A program made the translations under genes and the position numbers. The notes beneath the pieces were generated by a model. That model was not told the DNA's origin, ran no database searches, and worked only from the letters and a program-made list of their open reading frames with translations. Positions 51,710 through 60,308 of a DNA stretch of 64,000 bases are shown one piece after another (within the stretch, counting starts at the first letter, position 1; the number at the start of each line of letters is the position of its first letter). Source of the stretch: Actinacidiphila yanglinensis (GTDB lineage: Bacteria > Actinomycetota > Actinomycetes > Streptomycetales > Streptomycetaceae); assembly GCF_900107965.1 (NCBI RefSeq), contig NZ_FNVU01000031.1, positions 1-64,000 of the forward strand, read 5' to 3'.

Positions 51710-52521
51710 AGCAGCTCGCTGTCCTGGGATCCCCCGTTGCCCAGGCGCTCTCGCCGGTGCTGCACCGGGCCGCGTACCAAGCAATGGGACTGGACTGGGC
51801 GTACCACGCCATCGAATGCCTGCCCGAAGAGCTGCCCGGGTTCCTGCACGGCCTGGACGGGAGCTGGGCCGGATTGTCCCTCACAATGCCACTTAAACGC
51901 GCTGTCCTGCCACTCCTGGACGACGCCTCCGAAACCGTCCGGCAGACGGGAACCGCCAACACCATCGTCGTCCACCACGGGCGCCTGCTCGGCGACAACA
52001 CCGACCTGCACGGCATGCTGCAAGCCCTCCGCGAAGCCGGTGTGACCAGCGCGACCTCGGTCACTGTCATCGGCGCCGGAGCAACCGCCGGCACCGCCCT
52101 GGCCGCCGCCCGGCACCTGGGCTGCCACCACGCCCACGTGATCGCCCGTAACCCCGACCGGGCCGACCACCTGCTCAACGCCGCAGAGCGGATCGAAATC
52201 CGCGCGGGCGTCCGTTCGTGGGCAACCGCCTCGGACCACCTGTCCGCCGGTCTCGTCATCTCCGCGGTACCGCCCGGCGCCGCCGACCACCTCGCACCGC
52301 ACTGGCCCCGCGGCGCGGGAGCTTTCCTGGACGTCGTCTACCAGCCCTGGCCCACCCCTTGCGCGGTCGCCGCCCGGAACGCCGGAAGAACCGTGATCAG
52401 CGGACTGCCCATGCTCGTCCACCAAGCCGCCCGCCAAGTCGTCCTCCAGACCGGACAACCCCGCGCCCCGTACGCGGACATGCTCCGCGCAGCCAACGAA
52501 GCGCTGACCACAGCGCCCTGA
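51706..52521 (+). CDS. Shikimate dehydrogenase-like (AroE family) enzyme
   Basis: 271 residues from a GTG at 51706. Substrate-site motifs are intact: LGSPVAQALSPVLHRAAYQA (S-x-S equivalent), WAGLSLTMPLKRAVLP with the catalytic Lys, and GTANTIVVHHGRLLGDNTDLHG with the partner Asp. The NADP fold is SVTVIGAGATAGTALAAARH. It ends with the typical QAARQVVLQTGQP helix. Normal AroE reduces 3-dehydroshikimate. As the last gene of a coupled biosynthetic operon with no other shikimate genes, it is more likely a specialised dehydrogenase acting on a cyclitol, quinate or aminoshikimate-like unit. Confidence 0.85.
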   Translation: MKQLAVLGSPVAQALSPVLHRAAYQAMGLDWAYHAIECLPEELPGFLHGLDGSWAGLSLTMPLKRAVLPLLDDASETVRQTGTANTIVVHHGRLLGDNTDLHGMLQALREAGVTSATSVTVIGAGATAGTALAAARHLGCHHAHVIARNPDRADHLLNAAERIEIRAGVRSWATASDHLSAGLVISAVPPGAADHLAPHWPRGAGAFLDVVYQPWPTPCAVAARNAGRTVISGLPMLVHQAARQVVLQTGQPRAPYADMLRAANEALTTAP

Positions 52522-52601
52522 CGTCAGGCGGCCGACACGGTGCCTGCACGCCCCGCGCCTTCGTGGGCGAACACCTTCCGGCTCGGCCGACCGCCGCACC
52601 C

Positions 52602-53096
52602 ATGTCCGAGAACAAGAAGCCGCGTAACGAGTCAGAACCGCTGGCGCTGGACACCGACCTGGGCTGGGCGATCCGCATGGTCTCTACTGCGTTTCGCCGC
52701 GTCGCCACCGACTCCGTTGCGGACCTGCCCGGCGGAGCCCGCGGCTACCTGGTCCTGGTCGCTCTGGCCGGCGACCGCGAGCCGCCGTCACAGCTCACCC
52801 TGGCCAAGGAGGTGAGCCTCGACCGCACCGTGATGACCTACCTCCTCGACGACCTCGAGGCCCACAACCTGGTGACCCGCAAGCCGGACCCGCGCGACCG
52901 GCGCGCCCGCCAGGTCCTCATCACCGACACCGGACGCGCACGCCTCACCCAGGTACGGGAGAGCCTCGGCGCCGCCGAAGCGCGCCTCCTCACCGACCTC
53001 GACCCCACGGACACCGAGCAACTGCGGACGCTGCTCGCGCGCGTGGCACAGACCGCGCAGCGTGAAGTCGTCGCTGCCAACGAAACAGAGTGCTGA
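52602..53096 (+). CDS. MarR-family regulator
   Basis: 164 residues from ATG 52602. Winged helix: ARGYLVLVALAGDREPPSQL, then LAKEVSLDRTVMTYLLDDLEAHNLVTRKPDP, and the wing RDRRARQVLITDTGRA with the conserved D-R-R. It is preceded by an N-terminal dimer helix and followed by one (REVVAANETEC). It starts about 80 bp after the AroE-like gene in the same direction, so it could be read from the operon or from its own promoter. The effector is not known. Confidence 0.88.
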   Translation: MSENKKPRNESEPLALDTDLGWAIRMVSTAFRRVATDSVADLPGGARGYLVLVALAGDREPPSQLTLAKEVSLDRTVMTYLLDDLEAHNLVTRKPDPRDRRARQVLITDTGRARLTQVRESLGAAEARLLTDLDPTDTEQLRTLLARVAQTAQREVVAANETEC

Positions 53097-53454
53097 ACGC
53101 ACACCTCGCACGCCACGTCCGGAGCGCGGAGGACGGCGCAGTCGTGCCCGACGGGCACGCACTTCACGCGGGACGCGCCCGCGTGGCCAGGTCCCGCGAA
53201 CACCACGGCATCATGCGCCGGGCCCCCGAAGGAGCGAGAGCCAGCGCCCCAACGTAGACAACGCCGCCGATTTCGGAAATCAGCGATCGTGCGACTGTTG
53301 AAGCTCTGCCTGTTCCCGAGCCTCGTAGGGCCGTACGAAGATCACGCGCTCTCGCTCGACCTCGCTTCACGAGAGGCGGCCCAGACCTTCCAGCCCGCTC
53401 ACGGCCTGGGCGGCTGAGGCTAGGTGGGGAGCAGCCGAACGACGGGGTCCGGAG

Positions 53455-53816
53455 CGGTCAACTGCGTTCGGCAGCGCCGGTTCTCGGCAGTGAGCTGGTT
53501 CACGATGGCACCAGGGCCTCAACGTCCTGCCGCGCGAGGCGAGTTCCGTCTGGTCGTTCTGGCGCAGAGTCTTGAGCTTGACGACCTGCTGGCGGAGCCG
53601 GATCTCGACATTCCCTGGCTGGCCCCGCTCCTTGACCTTGGGGTAGGACTCGTTCTTCAAATCCAGGTGGCGCTGGGTGAGCGCGTTGCGGAACACGCCG
53701 ACTTCGGTGGCGAGGGCGACGATCGTCAGCGCGCCTTTCGAGTGCTGGGGCGTGCCGGACAGGATGCGGTCCATCGCAGCCCGAATGCGGTCGCGTTCGT
53801 CGGGGGCTGGGGGCAC
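53455..53816 (-). pseudogene. Decayed integrase/IS accessory-type protein
   Basis: From ATG 53816 (MPPAPDERDRIRAAMDRILS) the first 90 residues have a helical basic pattern (ALTIVALATEVGVFRNALTQ, RHLDLKNESYPKVKERG, RLRQQVVKLKTLRQND). This resembles the small coiled-coil proteins found with Streptomyces tyrosine-recombinase transposons. After DQTELA the sense jumps frame (ARQDVEALVPS, then IVNQLTAENRRCRTQL) with two shifts, so it is broken. Confidence 0.5.
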
Positions 53817-54488
53817 CGGTCAGATGCTTTCGGTCGTGATGCGGGTGGTGTCATCAGCTCGTCGACCCGATAGTCCGGGGCGAGCAGGATCGGATCACCC
53901 GGCCTGATCTGAACCGAGGCCTCACGCTCACGCAGGTCGCTCCGGGTCCTCAACACGGGCAGCCGTGCCAGCACCTCCGGCCCTTCTCGCGGCACCCAAA
54001 ACACACGCCACATCCGGCCCCTCCTCCTAGGCGCTCCGTACGGCTCCGACACGCCTATCTAATAGGGAACGAGGCCCAGCTCACCAAGCAACCGGACTAC
54101 AACGACCTGGAAGACGCCGCCCGGATCTTTGCCTGGAGATCCGGAAACGGCCTGGCCTCCGCCCTCGCCCGGCCGCGCGCCGGCCTGACAGCTGCCTGAT
54201 GAACAACGTTGAAAGGCCGTGGATGCTCGTCTGCCTCGGCGGTGATGGCGCTCTTTGAAAGCAGCCACCTGGTGCTTGGGGGTGGGCCCAACCTGCTCTG
54301 TGGATCCCGCCTCCCATGGTGTGATCTTGGTGCGAATGGTGGCTTTTCTGGTGTCGTTCGCGGCGGGGTGCGCATTGCGCGGCGTGTGCCCCGCCTCATC
54401 ATTGGTGACAGTCGCTGCGATTCGCGCAAGATCCGCGCCTGCCTGCGCAGGCGTGGCGTCCCGCACATCATCGCCGGAGGCGAGGGGA
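53817..54488. other. Debris region
   Basis: A plus-strand open stretch at about 54059-54199 reads GNEAQLTKQPDYNDLEDAAR then IFAWRSGNGLASALARPRAG before a stop. It looks like the end of some protein but has no start. The rest, up to the SDR gene, shows no gene. Confidence 0.35.
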
Positions 54489-55310
54489 TCAGCTGCCCTG
54501 GGCGAGTTCGGCGACCGGCTGCCACTCACGCCACATCTTCAGGCGGCTGGCGTATTCGCTCTCCGCGACAGCGAGGGGCGCGGAGCCGAGGAACGCGCGC
54601 AGCGGGGGCGTCTCTGCGTCGACGATGTTGAGCACCGCGGCGGCGGAGGCATCCGGGTCGCCGGGCTTGTTGCTCGACAGTCGCTTGTAGGTCGCCTCAC
54701 GCACCGGTCCGTATGCGTCGATCACGGTGGCGCGCTTGGCCGAGGCACCGGCCCAGTCGGTGGCGTAGCTCTGCGGTTCGATGAGGGTCAGATGCACGCC
54801 GAAGCTGGCGACCTCGGAGGCGAGGCTCTGGCTGAGTCCTTCGAGGGCCCACTTGGAGGCGTGGTAGATCCCGATCCCGGGGAACGCGGTGATTCCGCCG
54901 ATCGAGGAGACCTGGAGGATGTGGCCCTTCCGGGCCTCGCGCAGGTAGGGCAGGGCGGCCTGGGTGACCCACAGTGCGCCGAACAGGTTCGTGTCGATCT
55001 GGTCGCGGGCCTCCTGCTCCGACAGCTCCTCGACCATGCCGAACTGGCCGTAACCGGCGTTGTTGACGATGATGTCCAGCTTGCCGAAGTGGGCGTGGGC
55101 GGTCTTGACCGCGCCGAAGACCGCGGGGCGGTCGGTGACGTCGAGCGGCAGTCCGAGGAAGGTGTCGGGGTAACGCTGCTGAAGGTCGCTCACCGCGCCG
55201 ACGTCGCGGGCGGTGCCGACCACGCGGTCGCCGCGGTCCAGAGCCGCAGCCGCCCAGATGCGGCCGAAGCCGCGGGAGGTGCCGGTGATGAACCAAGTGC
55301 GCTGTGACAT
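54489..55310 (-). CDS. Short-chain dehydrogenase/reductase
   Basis: 273 residues from ATG 55310 (GGAG nine bases upstream); an ATG five codons earlier has no ribosome site. Classical SDR: TWFITGTSRGFGRIWAAAAL (TG-x3-G-x-G), LPLDVTDR, IIVNNAGYGQFG (NNAG), ILQVSSIGGITAFPG with catalytic Ser, and GIYHASKWALEGLS with YxxxK. It is the variant group typified by FabG-like oxidoreductases of 270-290 residues. The substrate is unknown. It lies downstream of, and in the same direction as, the SnoaL-like gene, so both may answer to the TetR protein. Confidence 0.9.
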   Translation of the reverse strand: MSQRTWFITGTSRGFGRIWAAAALDRGDRVVGTARDVGAVSDLQQRYPDTFLGLPLDVTDRPAVFGAVKTAHAHFGKLDIIVNNAGYGQFGMVEELSEQEARDQIDTNLFGALWVTQAALPYLREARKGHILQVSSIGGITAFPGIGIYHASKWALEGLSQSLASEVASFGVHLTLIEPQSYATDWAGASAKRATVIDAYGPVREATYKRLSSNKPGDPDASAAAVLNIVDAETPPLRAFLGSAPLAVAESEYASRLKMWREWQPVAELAQGS

Positions 55311-55480
55311 GTGATCAAGCTCCAATCATCGATGTGCATGAGGTGTGTTGTGGTGGTTTCGTCTCCGCTACCCGCGGACGCCGGAGGCTGGCTCCGGGAG
55401 GGTGAGGGGAATGGATCGTTCTCTTCCGGGGTGAGGACTGCGGCGCCGCGCAGAGGTAGACGTATCGCCGGCCGGAGGGG

Positions 55481-55858
55481 CTACTGCGGCAGGGGCGGTA
55501 CAAACCCCGCCGCGCGCATGGTCGCCGTGTCGTGCACCTGGCGAATGGAGGTGATCCGGCCCTCGGCGACGACGAACTGCTCAGCGATCCGCAGCGTGCC
55601 GATCGGCCCGAGCTCCAGGTCGTAGACCATCGCGGCTTCGCCCGGACCGGCGCATGCGGACAGCACTCGGACGCTCGACGCCATCTCGCCGAAACCGCGG
55701 ATCGCCGCCGCGAACTCCTGCTTGTCCGCGTAGGTGTTGACGGGGAGGTCCGTTTTCAGGTCCTCCGCGAGGAACTGCGCTGCCGTGTCGAAATCCTTGG
55801 TCGTGGTCCACGCCTCGTGGTAGCGGCGCACCAGGCTCAGTGTCTGTTCGGGAGTCAT
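55481..55858 (-). CDS. SnoaL/NTF2-like protein
   Basis: 125 residues from ATG 55858 (GAGG six bases before; an upstream ATG at 55870 is weaker). The cone-shaped alpha+beta fold shows in MTPEQTLSLVRRYHEAWTTT, FLAEDLKTDLPVNTYADKQE, EAAMVYDLELGPIGTLRIAE and QFVVAEGRITSIRQVHD. Such proteins are cyclases, isomerases, dehydratases or ligand carriers in polyketide and other pathways. The gene is divergent from tetR across a 110-bp region holding two operators, so it is a probable target. Confidence 0.85.
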   Translation of the reverse strand: MTPEQTLSLVRRYHEAWTTTKDFDTAAQFLAEDLKTDLPVNTYADKQEFAAAIRGFGEMASSVRVLSACAGPGEAAMVYDLELGPIGTLRIAEQFVVAEGRITSIRQVHDTATMRAAGFVPPLPQ

Positions 55859-55912
55859 TTCGTTCCTCATGGCCTTGCGGGGGCTGGTCCCCAGGACGAC
55901 AACCCCAGAGTA

Positions 55913-55958
55913 CATACCGGTCGTTCAGTATGCAACGTCATACCGAACGATCAGTATG
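55913..55958. promoter_or_regulatory. Paired TetR operators O1-O2
   Basis: Two 20-bp sites of form CATAC-N10-GTATG: O1 55913-55932, O2 55939-55958. Their centres are 26 bp apart. Half-sites are exact inverse repeats, with further symmetry (CG at the middle). They lie between the divergent SnoaL-like and tetR genes and end 10 bp before the tetR ATG, ideal for autorepression. Confidence 0.85.
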
Positions 55959-55967
55959 CTGGTGGTC

Positions 55968-56531
55968 ATGACTCCACGCCAGCGCCGTGATATGCGGGCA
56001 GACATCCTCGATGCAGCGCGGAAGCTGTTCGGGACCAAGGGCTACACCGTCACCTCGACTGCCGACCTGGCCGAGGCCCTGGGCGTCACCAAGGGCGCGC
56101 TCTACTACCACTTCAAGTCCAAGGAGGCGATCCTCTCCGCTCTGGTCGCAGAGCCGGCCGCCGAGATCGCCGAACTCGCGGCCCATGCCGGCGAGCGCAC
56201 GCCGCGGGAACTGCTCGGCGCCCTGATCGACCTGCAGGCCCACCACCCGGCCGCCTACATGGCACTGCAGTCCGGGGATGCCTCCGTCCTGCAGGAACAC
56301 TCCCAGCGCCATGACTTCGCCGGAAGGACGGAACTGATCATCCTGGCCATCGCCGGCCCGGACCCGTCGCCCATCCAACTCATCCGTGCCCGCATGGCCG
56401 TCGTCGCCGTGAAGGAGGGCGCGATGGCCGCACTGGTGGAGGGTGGCGGCAAGCTGACCGACCAGATGCGGCTGGACCTGCTCCAAGCCGCCGCGGCCAC
56501 CCTCGATGCGGGCGGCCGGGCGTCCGACTAG
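55968..56531 (+). CDS. TetR-family regulator
   Basis: 187 residues from ATG 55968 (MTPRQRRDMRADILDAARKL); an ATG four codons upstream lies within operator O2. DNA-binding domain: FGTKGYTVTSTADLAEALGV, then TKGALYYHFKSKEAILSAL, the canonical TetR HTH. The C-terminal ligand domain is short (residues 60-187), with LIDLQAHHPAAYMALQSGD and MRLDLLQAAAATLDAGG. The four CATAC-N10-GTATG sites around it are the likely binding sites, giving autoregulation plus control of the divergent and downstream genes. Confidence 0.92.
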   Translation: MTPRQRRDMRADILDAARKLFGTKGYTVTSTADLAEALGVTKGALYYHFKSKEAILSALVAEPAAEIAELAAHAGERTPRELLGALIDLQAHHPAAYMALQSGDASVLQEHSQRHDFAGRTELIILAIAGPDPSPIQLIRARMAVVAVKEGAMAALVEGGGKLTDQMRLDLLQAAAATLDAGGRASD

Positions 56532-56556
56532 CACCGGATCCCGTCGATCTTGACCA

Positions 56557-56602
56557 CATACTAAACGACTGGTATGTTTTACCATACTGGACGCTCAGTA
56601 TG
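56557..56602. promoter_or_regulatory. Paired TetR operators O3-O4
   Basis: O3 56557-56576 and O4 56583-56602 repeat CATAC-N10-GTATG with centres again 26 bp apart, as at O1-O2. They lie between tetR and the exported NTF2-like gene, 63 bp before its ATG, and presumably cover its promoter. Confidence 0.85.
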
Positions 56603-56664
56603 CATGTCCCCAGTCGTACATCCATACGGCGGGTGCCATGCGTCCCGGTCGAAGGGTGGAGACC

Positions 56665-57630
56665 ATGAAGAACGACAACGCGAGGTTCCTCTCCAGAAGA
56701 TCAGCACTCACCGCTGTCGCCGCCGGAAGTGCCGCGCTCGCCGGCACGTGGATGCTCCCGGGGTCCGCCGAGGCAGCCCCCGGCATCAGTGCCGAGGCCC
56801 CGGCCGGTATCCGGCGCCTCTTCAGCTCCTTCCTGACGGCGAAGAGCGCGGCCGACGTCGACCGCACCATGGCGTTCTTCAGCCGGAGCGACATGACCTA
56901 CTGGGACGCCACCGCCGGATTCAGCTTCCCCGACTGGGCCACCCTGAAGGGTGTGTTCGAGAACTACATGCCGAACTGGGGCCCGGACGCGCACTCGTAC
57001 CAGACGGACCTCCTGGGAAGCGAGACCGGCGCCGCACTGTTCTTCACCAACAGCCCGCAGGAGTTCGGGCAGGAGATCCGCGGGATCTCCGTCGTCGACA
57101 TCCGCGAAGGCAAGTTCGTCCGCTGGATCGACTACTGGGACGGCCGGCACTTCGGAATCTCGGAGCTGAGCGCGTTTCGCTCGCCCCCCGCCCAGTTCCC
57201 GAGCGACTTCGGGTGGACCCTGCCCGGGGAGAACGCGTCGTCACCGCTGAAGCGCACGGTCGCCGCACTGTCCCGGAGCGCGGCCGCCGGCGACCATCAG
57301 CGCATGGCAACGCTCTTCGACGCCAACGGCGTCCTGGAGGATCTGACACTCCACACCGCCGTGGCCGGCCCAAAATCCATCGCGGCCTACCTCAAACAAG
57401 CGGTGAGCAACCTCCCCTACGGACAGCGAGCACGCGTGCGCCACGTCGTCGGGGGCAGCGCGGGCGGCGCATACGAGTGGACGAACAGCTCCAGCCCCAT
57501 CCCGCGCGGCGCCAGCGCACTCCAGCTCAACGCCGACGGAAAGATCACCCGGCTCAGCTCGATCTGGGACGGGTCGCTCGTCGACGCCGGCTGGCTCACC
57601 CAGCGCATGGCGGAGACGATCGAGAGATGA
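56665..57630 (+). CDS. Tat-exported double NTF2/SnoaL-like protein
   Basis: 321 residues from ATG 56665 (GGTGGAG just upstream). A twin-arginine signal LSRRSALTAVAAGSAALAG leads to an AEA-A cleavage site near residue 38, so it is folded in the cytoplasm and exported. Two NTF2-like halves follow: IRRLFSSFLTAKSAADVDRT … VVDIREGKFVRWIDYWDG, and LKRTVAALSRSAAAGDHQRM … LQLNADGKITRLSSIWDG. Each ends with the typical strand G-K-I-x-R-x-x-x-x-W-D-G. Tandem forms occur in secreted isomerase-like proteins with unknown substrates. It is controlled by O3-O4. Its stop overlaps the next start by ATGA. Confidence 0.85.
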   Translation: MKNDNARFLSRRSALTAVAAGSAALAGTWMLPGSAEAAPGISAEAPAGIRRLFSSFLTAKSAADVDRTMAFFSRSDMTYWDATAGFSFPDWATLKGVFENYMPNWGPDAHSYQTDLLGSETGAALFFTNSPQEFGQEIRGISVVDIREGKFVRWIDYWDGRHFGISELSAFRSPPAQFPSDFGWTLPGENASSPLKRTVAALSRSAAAGDHQRMATLFDANGVLEDLTLHTAVAGPKSIAAYLKQAVSNLPYGQRARVRHVVGGSAGGAYEWTNSSSPIPRGASALQLNADGKITRLSSIWDGSLVDAGWLTQRMAETIER

Positions 57631-58070
57631 TCCCCCCAACAGAAAACGGCTATAGGACCACGGTGAACGACATGACTTCCGAACACACCCATCCAGCGGC
57701 CCTCCAGCGACTGGCATCGGGAAAATACCTCCTGGTCACCACCTTCCGGCGGGACGGAAGGGAAGTGGCAACACCGGTGTGGGTGGTCCGCGACGGGGAC
57801 GCACTCGGCATCTGGACGGCCACTGGCTCAGGCAAGGTCAAGCGGATCCGCAACCGGGCAGACGTCCTGGTCGGTGAGTGCGACATCCGCGGCAACCTCT
57901 CAGGTGAACAGGTCCCGGGCCAGGCCGAACTCCTCGACGCCACGCAGACCCAGCGCTATCGCGACCTGGTGCGCCGCAAATACAGCCTGACCGGCAGACT
58001 CACCGTCCTCGGCAGCCGACTGCGGCACGGGAACGACGGAAGCATCGGAATCCGGATCACCCTCACCTGA
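57627..58070 (+). CDS. PPOX-class flavin- or F420-dependent oxidoreductase
   Basis: 147 residues if read from ATG 57627 (ATGA overlap); GTG 57663 and ATG 57672 are alternatives. The split-barrel fold of the pyridoxamine-phosphate-oxidase-like family is visible: LQRLASGKYLLVTTFRRDGR, VATPVWVVRDGDALGIWTAT, GSGKVKRIRNRADVLVGECD and a YRDLVRRKYSLTGRL helix. This is the FDR-B-like group (K-V-x-x-x-R/N), which often binds F420. Together with the exported protein it makes a two-gene operon under TetR control. Confidence 0.82.
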   Translation: MIPPTENGYRTTVNDMTSEHTHPAALQRLASGKYLLVTTFRRDGREVATPVWVVRDGDALGIWTATGSGKVKRIRNRADVLVGECDIRGNLSGEQVPGQAELLDATQTQRYRDLVRRKYSLTGRLTVLGSRLRHGNDGSIGIRITLT

Positions 58071-58223
58071 CCCCCACACCGATCCCCCGGTCACCACCCT
58101 CGCCCCCGGCCCGGAACGGACACGACCCGCCCCCGGCCGACACCCTTTCTCGCAGCCCGTCACGACTGTCACGACCTCCCGAGCCGCGCGCGGTCCAACA
58201 ACTACCCGTAGTGCGCGAGCGTC

Positions 58224-58847
58224 ATGGCGACGACTACACGCTCCGGGAGCCCGGCGTTGTCGGGTTACGCGATGCTTAAGAAGAAGCCGGCGGACCTGGT
58301 ACCGATCTCGCCGGAGGCAGAGGAGACCAGGGCGAGTAGCAGGCCGAGCATGTCGGGTGTCGCGGTTGCTGGCGGCAAACAAGGCAGTGGGCGGATCGGA
58401 CACGCGCACCGGTTCGCCAGCGGCGTGCATGGCCTTTCCGAACTCGCGCAGACCGAAGCGTGGCTGAACCAGCGCTCCGAGCGCGCAACGGCCTGCATCG
58501 CCACCACCCCCTCCACCGGGGAACCCGTTCCTGTTGCGGAACGGGAGGCCATCGAACAACTCACCGACGCGATGCTTCCGATGGCCGACACCCTGCACGC
58601 CCTGACCCGAGCACTGGCACATGTAGCGCACGGCTACCGCACGGCGGCGGCCTCCGGCGTCGAGCACAGCCACCTGCGCGCCGAGGAGGCCACCTCCCGG
58701 ATCATCGCCGCCGACTTCTACACCCAGGCCCGCGACCACCTCGGCAAGGCCACCGCGACACTTCGCCGCAGTCCACGACCGGCGCCCCGAATCCCGCCGA
58801 CGCCCGCAGAACCGGTATCCGGCCCGCACGCAGGCCCCCGACGCTGA
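58224..58847 (+). CDS. Unknown helical protein
   Basis: 207 residues if started at ATG 58224; the first 70 look poorly conserved and a later start is possible. The core has long helices: LAQTEAWLNQRSERATACIA, VAEREAIEQLTDAMLPMADT, HALTRALAHVAHGYRTAAAS and AADFYTQARDHLGKATATLR. It ends in a Pro/Arg-rich tail. No family recognised. It is the first of three same-strand genes of the kind seen in Streptomyces mobile or conjugative regions (ending with a DUF317 protein). Confidence 0.5.
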   Translation: MATTTRSGSPALSGYAMLKKKPADLVPISPEAEETRASSRPSMSGVAVAGGKQGSGRIGHAHRFASGVHGLSELAQTEAWLNQRSERATACIATTPSTGEPVPVAEREAIEQLTDAMLPMADTLHALTRALAHVAHGYRTAAASGVEHSHLRAEEATSRIIAADFYTQARDHLGKATATLRRSPRPAPRIPPTPAEPVSGPHAGPRR

Positions 58848-58947
58848 CCCACACCTCGCGCCGTACGACAGGAGAACCACCTCGGCCACCCCCAACACCC
58901 CACCCACCACATCGCCCGAAGGATCGCCAGCCCCGCCTGCCGACCGC

Positions 58948-59435
58948 TTGTCCCGTTTCGCGACCGCGCTCGCCACCCGGCTTCCCGGCGAATGGATCAG
59001 CTCAGACCTCGACTGGTCCGACCAGGCCGAACGCCGGCAGGTGACGGACTTCCTGTGGGACCACGCCGCCATGGACCACGTGGTCTTCACCTACCACCTC
59101 ACCCGCGGAGCGCTACTGACCGCAGGTGACTTCACCCAACTCCTGGTCATCAACCGCCCAGCCCGACCCAGCCAGTTCTTCGTCGGCGCCCTGACCCCAC
59201 TGGGCATCGACATCAGCAACCGCGAGGTGCCGCAGACCCCGCACGGCATCGCCGTCACCTCCCACCCTGCCAAGACCGCGCACCGGGTCAGCTCCCGGCT
59301 TCTGCCGCCTACTACGCCGCGTGGAACGCCCTAGTGGGCCAGCACCCCGCGCCGGAATACCTCACCCCGGTCTCCCTCTTTGCCGGTGTGCCCAGGCCCG
59401 CGACCACACCGACCGCTGGCGGAGCCCGCCGGTGA
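58948..59435 (+). pseudogene. Unknown protein of DUF317-type module, frameshifted
   Basis: The frame from TTG 58948 (LSRFATALATRLPGEWISSD) reads with good bias: QVTDFLWDHAAMDHVVFTYH, LVINRPARPSQFFVGALTP, TAHRVSSRLLP. At about 59305 the sense shifts and continues AYYAAWNALVGQHPAPEYLT to a stop at 59435 that overlaps the next GTG by GTGA. The start codon may also be lost: a GGAGAACC site at 58869 is followed by TCG. Function unknown. Confidence 0.55.
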
Positions 59436-59862
59436 ACGACGCCGCTTTGAGCATCACTCCGCGTTACCTGGCCGCCAGTTCCGTCGAGGACCACCATGCC
59501 CACCTGGTCCACCTGGCCCGGACCGCGGCATGGACGCGGCAGGCCACGGCCCTGACCACGACTGCGCCCAGTCCCTGTGGACTGGTGACCGTGCACGCCG
59601 ACCGCCCCGGCAACCCTGATGCGCCGCACCTGTTCCTCAGCGCCCGAACCCACCCCGACCGGCCCGCACGGTGGAAGGCGACCCTCGGCGGTGACCTGCC
59701 GGTGGAGTTCCTTGCCGCGATGACCACCGTGCTCAGTGCCGAACTGCTGCGCGACCCCGACTACATGCACCCGCGCCGTCAAGCGCGGGCTCAAACGGAT
59801 CCAGTACCGCCCAGACCTGGTAGACGGCTGCCTGACCGCCACCGGTCTGATCACGGGTCACT
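59432..59862 (+). pseudogene. DUF317-family protein with 3' frameshift
   Basis: From GTG 59432: LSITPRYLAASSVEDHHAHL, ATALTTTAPSPCGLVTVHAD, RWKATLGGDLPVEFLAAMTT, LRDPDYMH, a single DUF317-like domain pattern (ITPRYLAG… W-x-A-x-F-x-x-x-x-P-x-E-x-x-A-x-x-T). Near 59775 the sense moves to a frame reading AVKRGLKRIQYRPDLVDGCL then TATGLITGH-stop. The role of DUF317 is unknown. It is frequent in Streptomyces plasmids and chromosome arms. Confidence 0.55.
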
Positions 59863-59936
59863 GACCGACATCACACATTCAAGTTCAGTAGCGTCAACTA
59901 CCCAACCCTGGCTTTGTTTGCGATTTTGGACGGCAG

Positions 59937-60308
59937 TTGTTCACCGTTTCGGGAGGCGGTTGGATCGGGGCGGGGTCGACGTTCACGAGAATCGGCGGCG
60001 GCTCCCTGCTCGGCCCGATCCTCGTCGGCCGCGGCGTACCGGTCGGCACCGTCGCACCCGCGGCCCTCGCCTCCACCTTCGTGACCTCTAGCGTCGGCGC
60101 GGCCACCTACGCGCTGCTCTCCCTCACGGCCACCGGCGACGTCGCCCCTGACTGGCTGCTGGGCGTGTCCTGCGGGGCCGGTGGCCTCCTGGGCGGATAC
60201 CTCGGCGCACGCCTCCAGCCGCATCTGCCCGAGACAGCCCTCCGGCTCCTGCTCGGCACCCTCGCCACCGGAATCGGCGCGCTCTACGCAGTTCAGATCC
60301 TTCGCTGA
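59937..60308 (+). pseudogene. TauE/SafE (TSUP) permease, C-terminal fragment
   Basis: Frame: GGGSLLGPILVGRGVPVGTV, APAALASTFVTSSVGAATYA, GVSCGAGGLLGGYLGARLQP and LRLLLGTLATGIGALYAVQ. This is the second half of a TSUP sulfite/organic-anion exporter, with its repeated G-GGSLLGP and GG-x-LG-x-R-L motifs. The first half is missing and the 3' end abuts the truncated IS110, so both ends were cut by rearrangement. Confidence 0.8.

Noticed and set aside
59898..60299. Apparent C-terminal extension of the IS110 protein
   Set aside because: The residues are an antisense reading of the TauE/SafE fragment on the plus strand, so the recombinase is truncated rather than extended.
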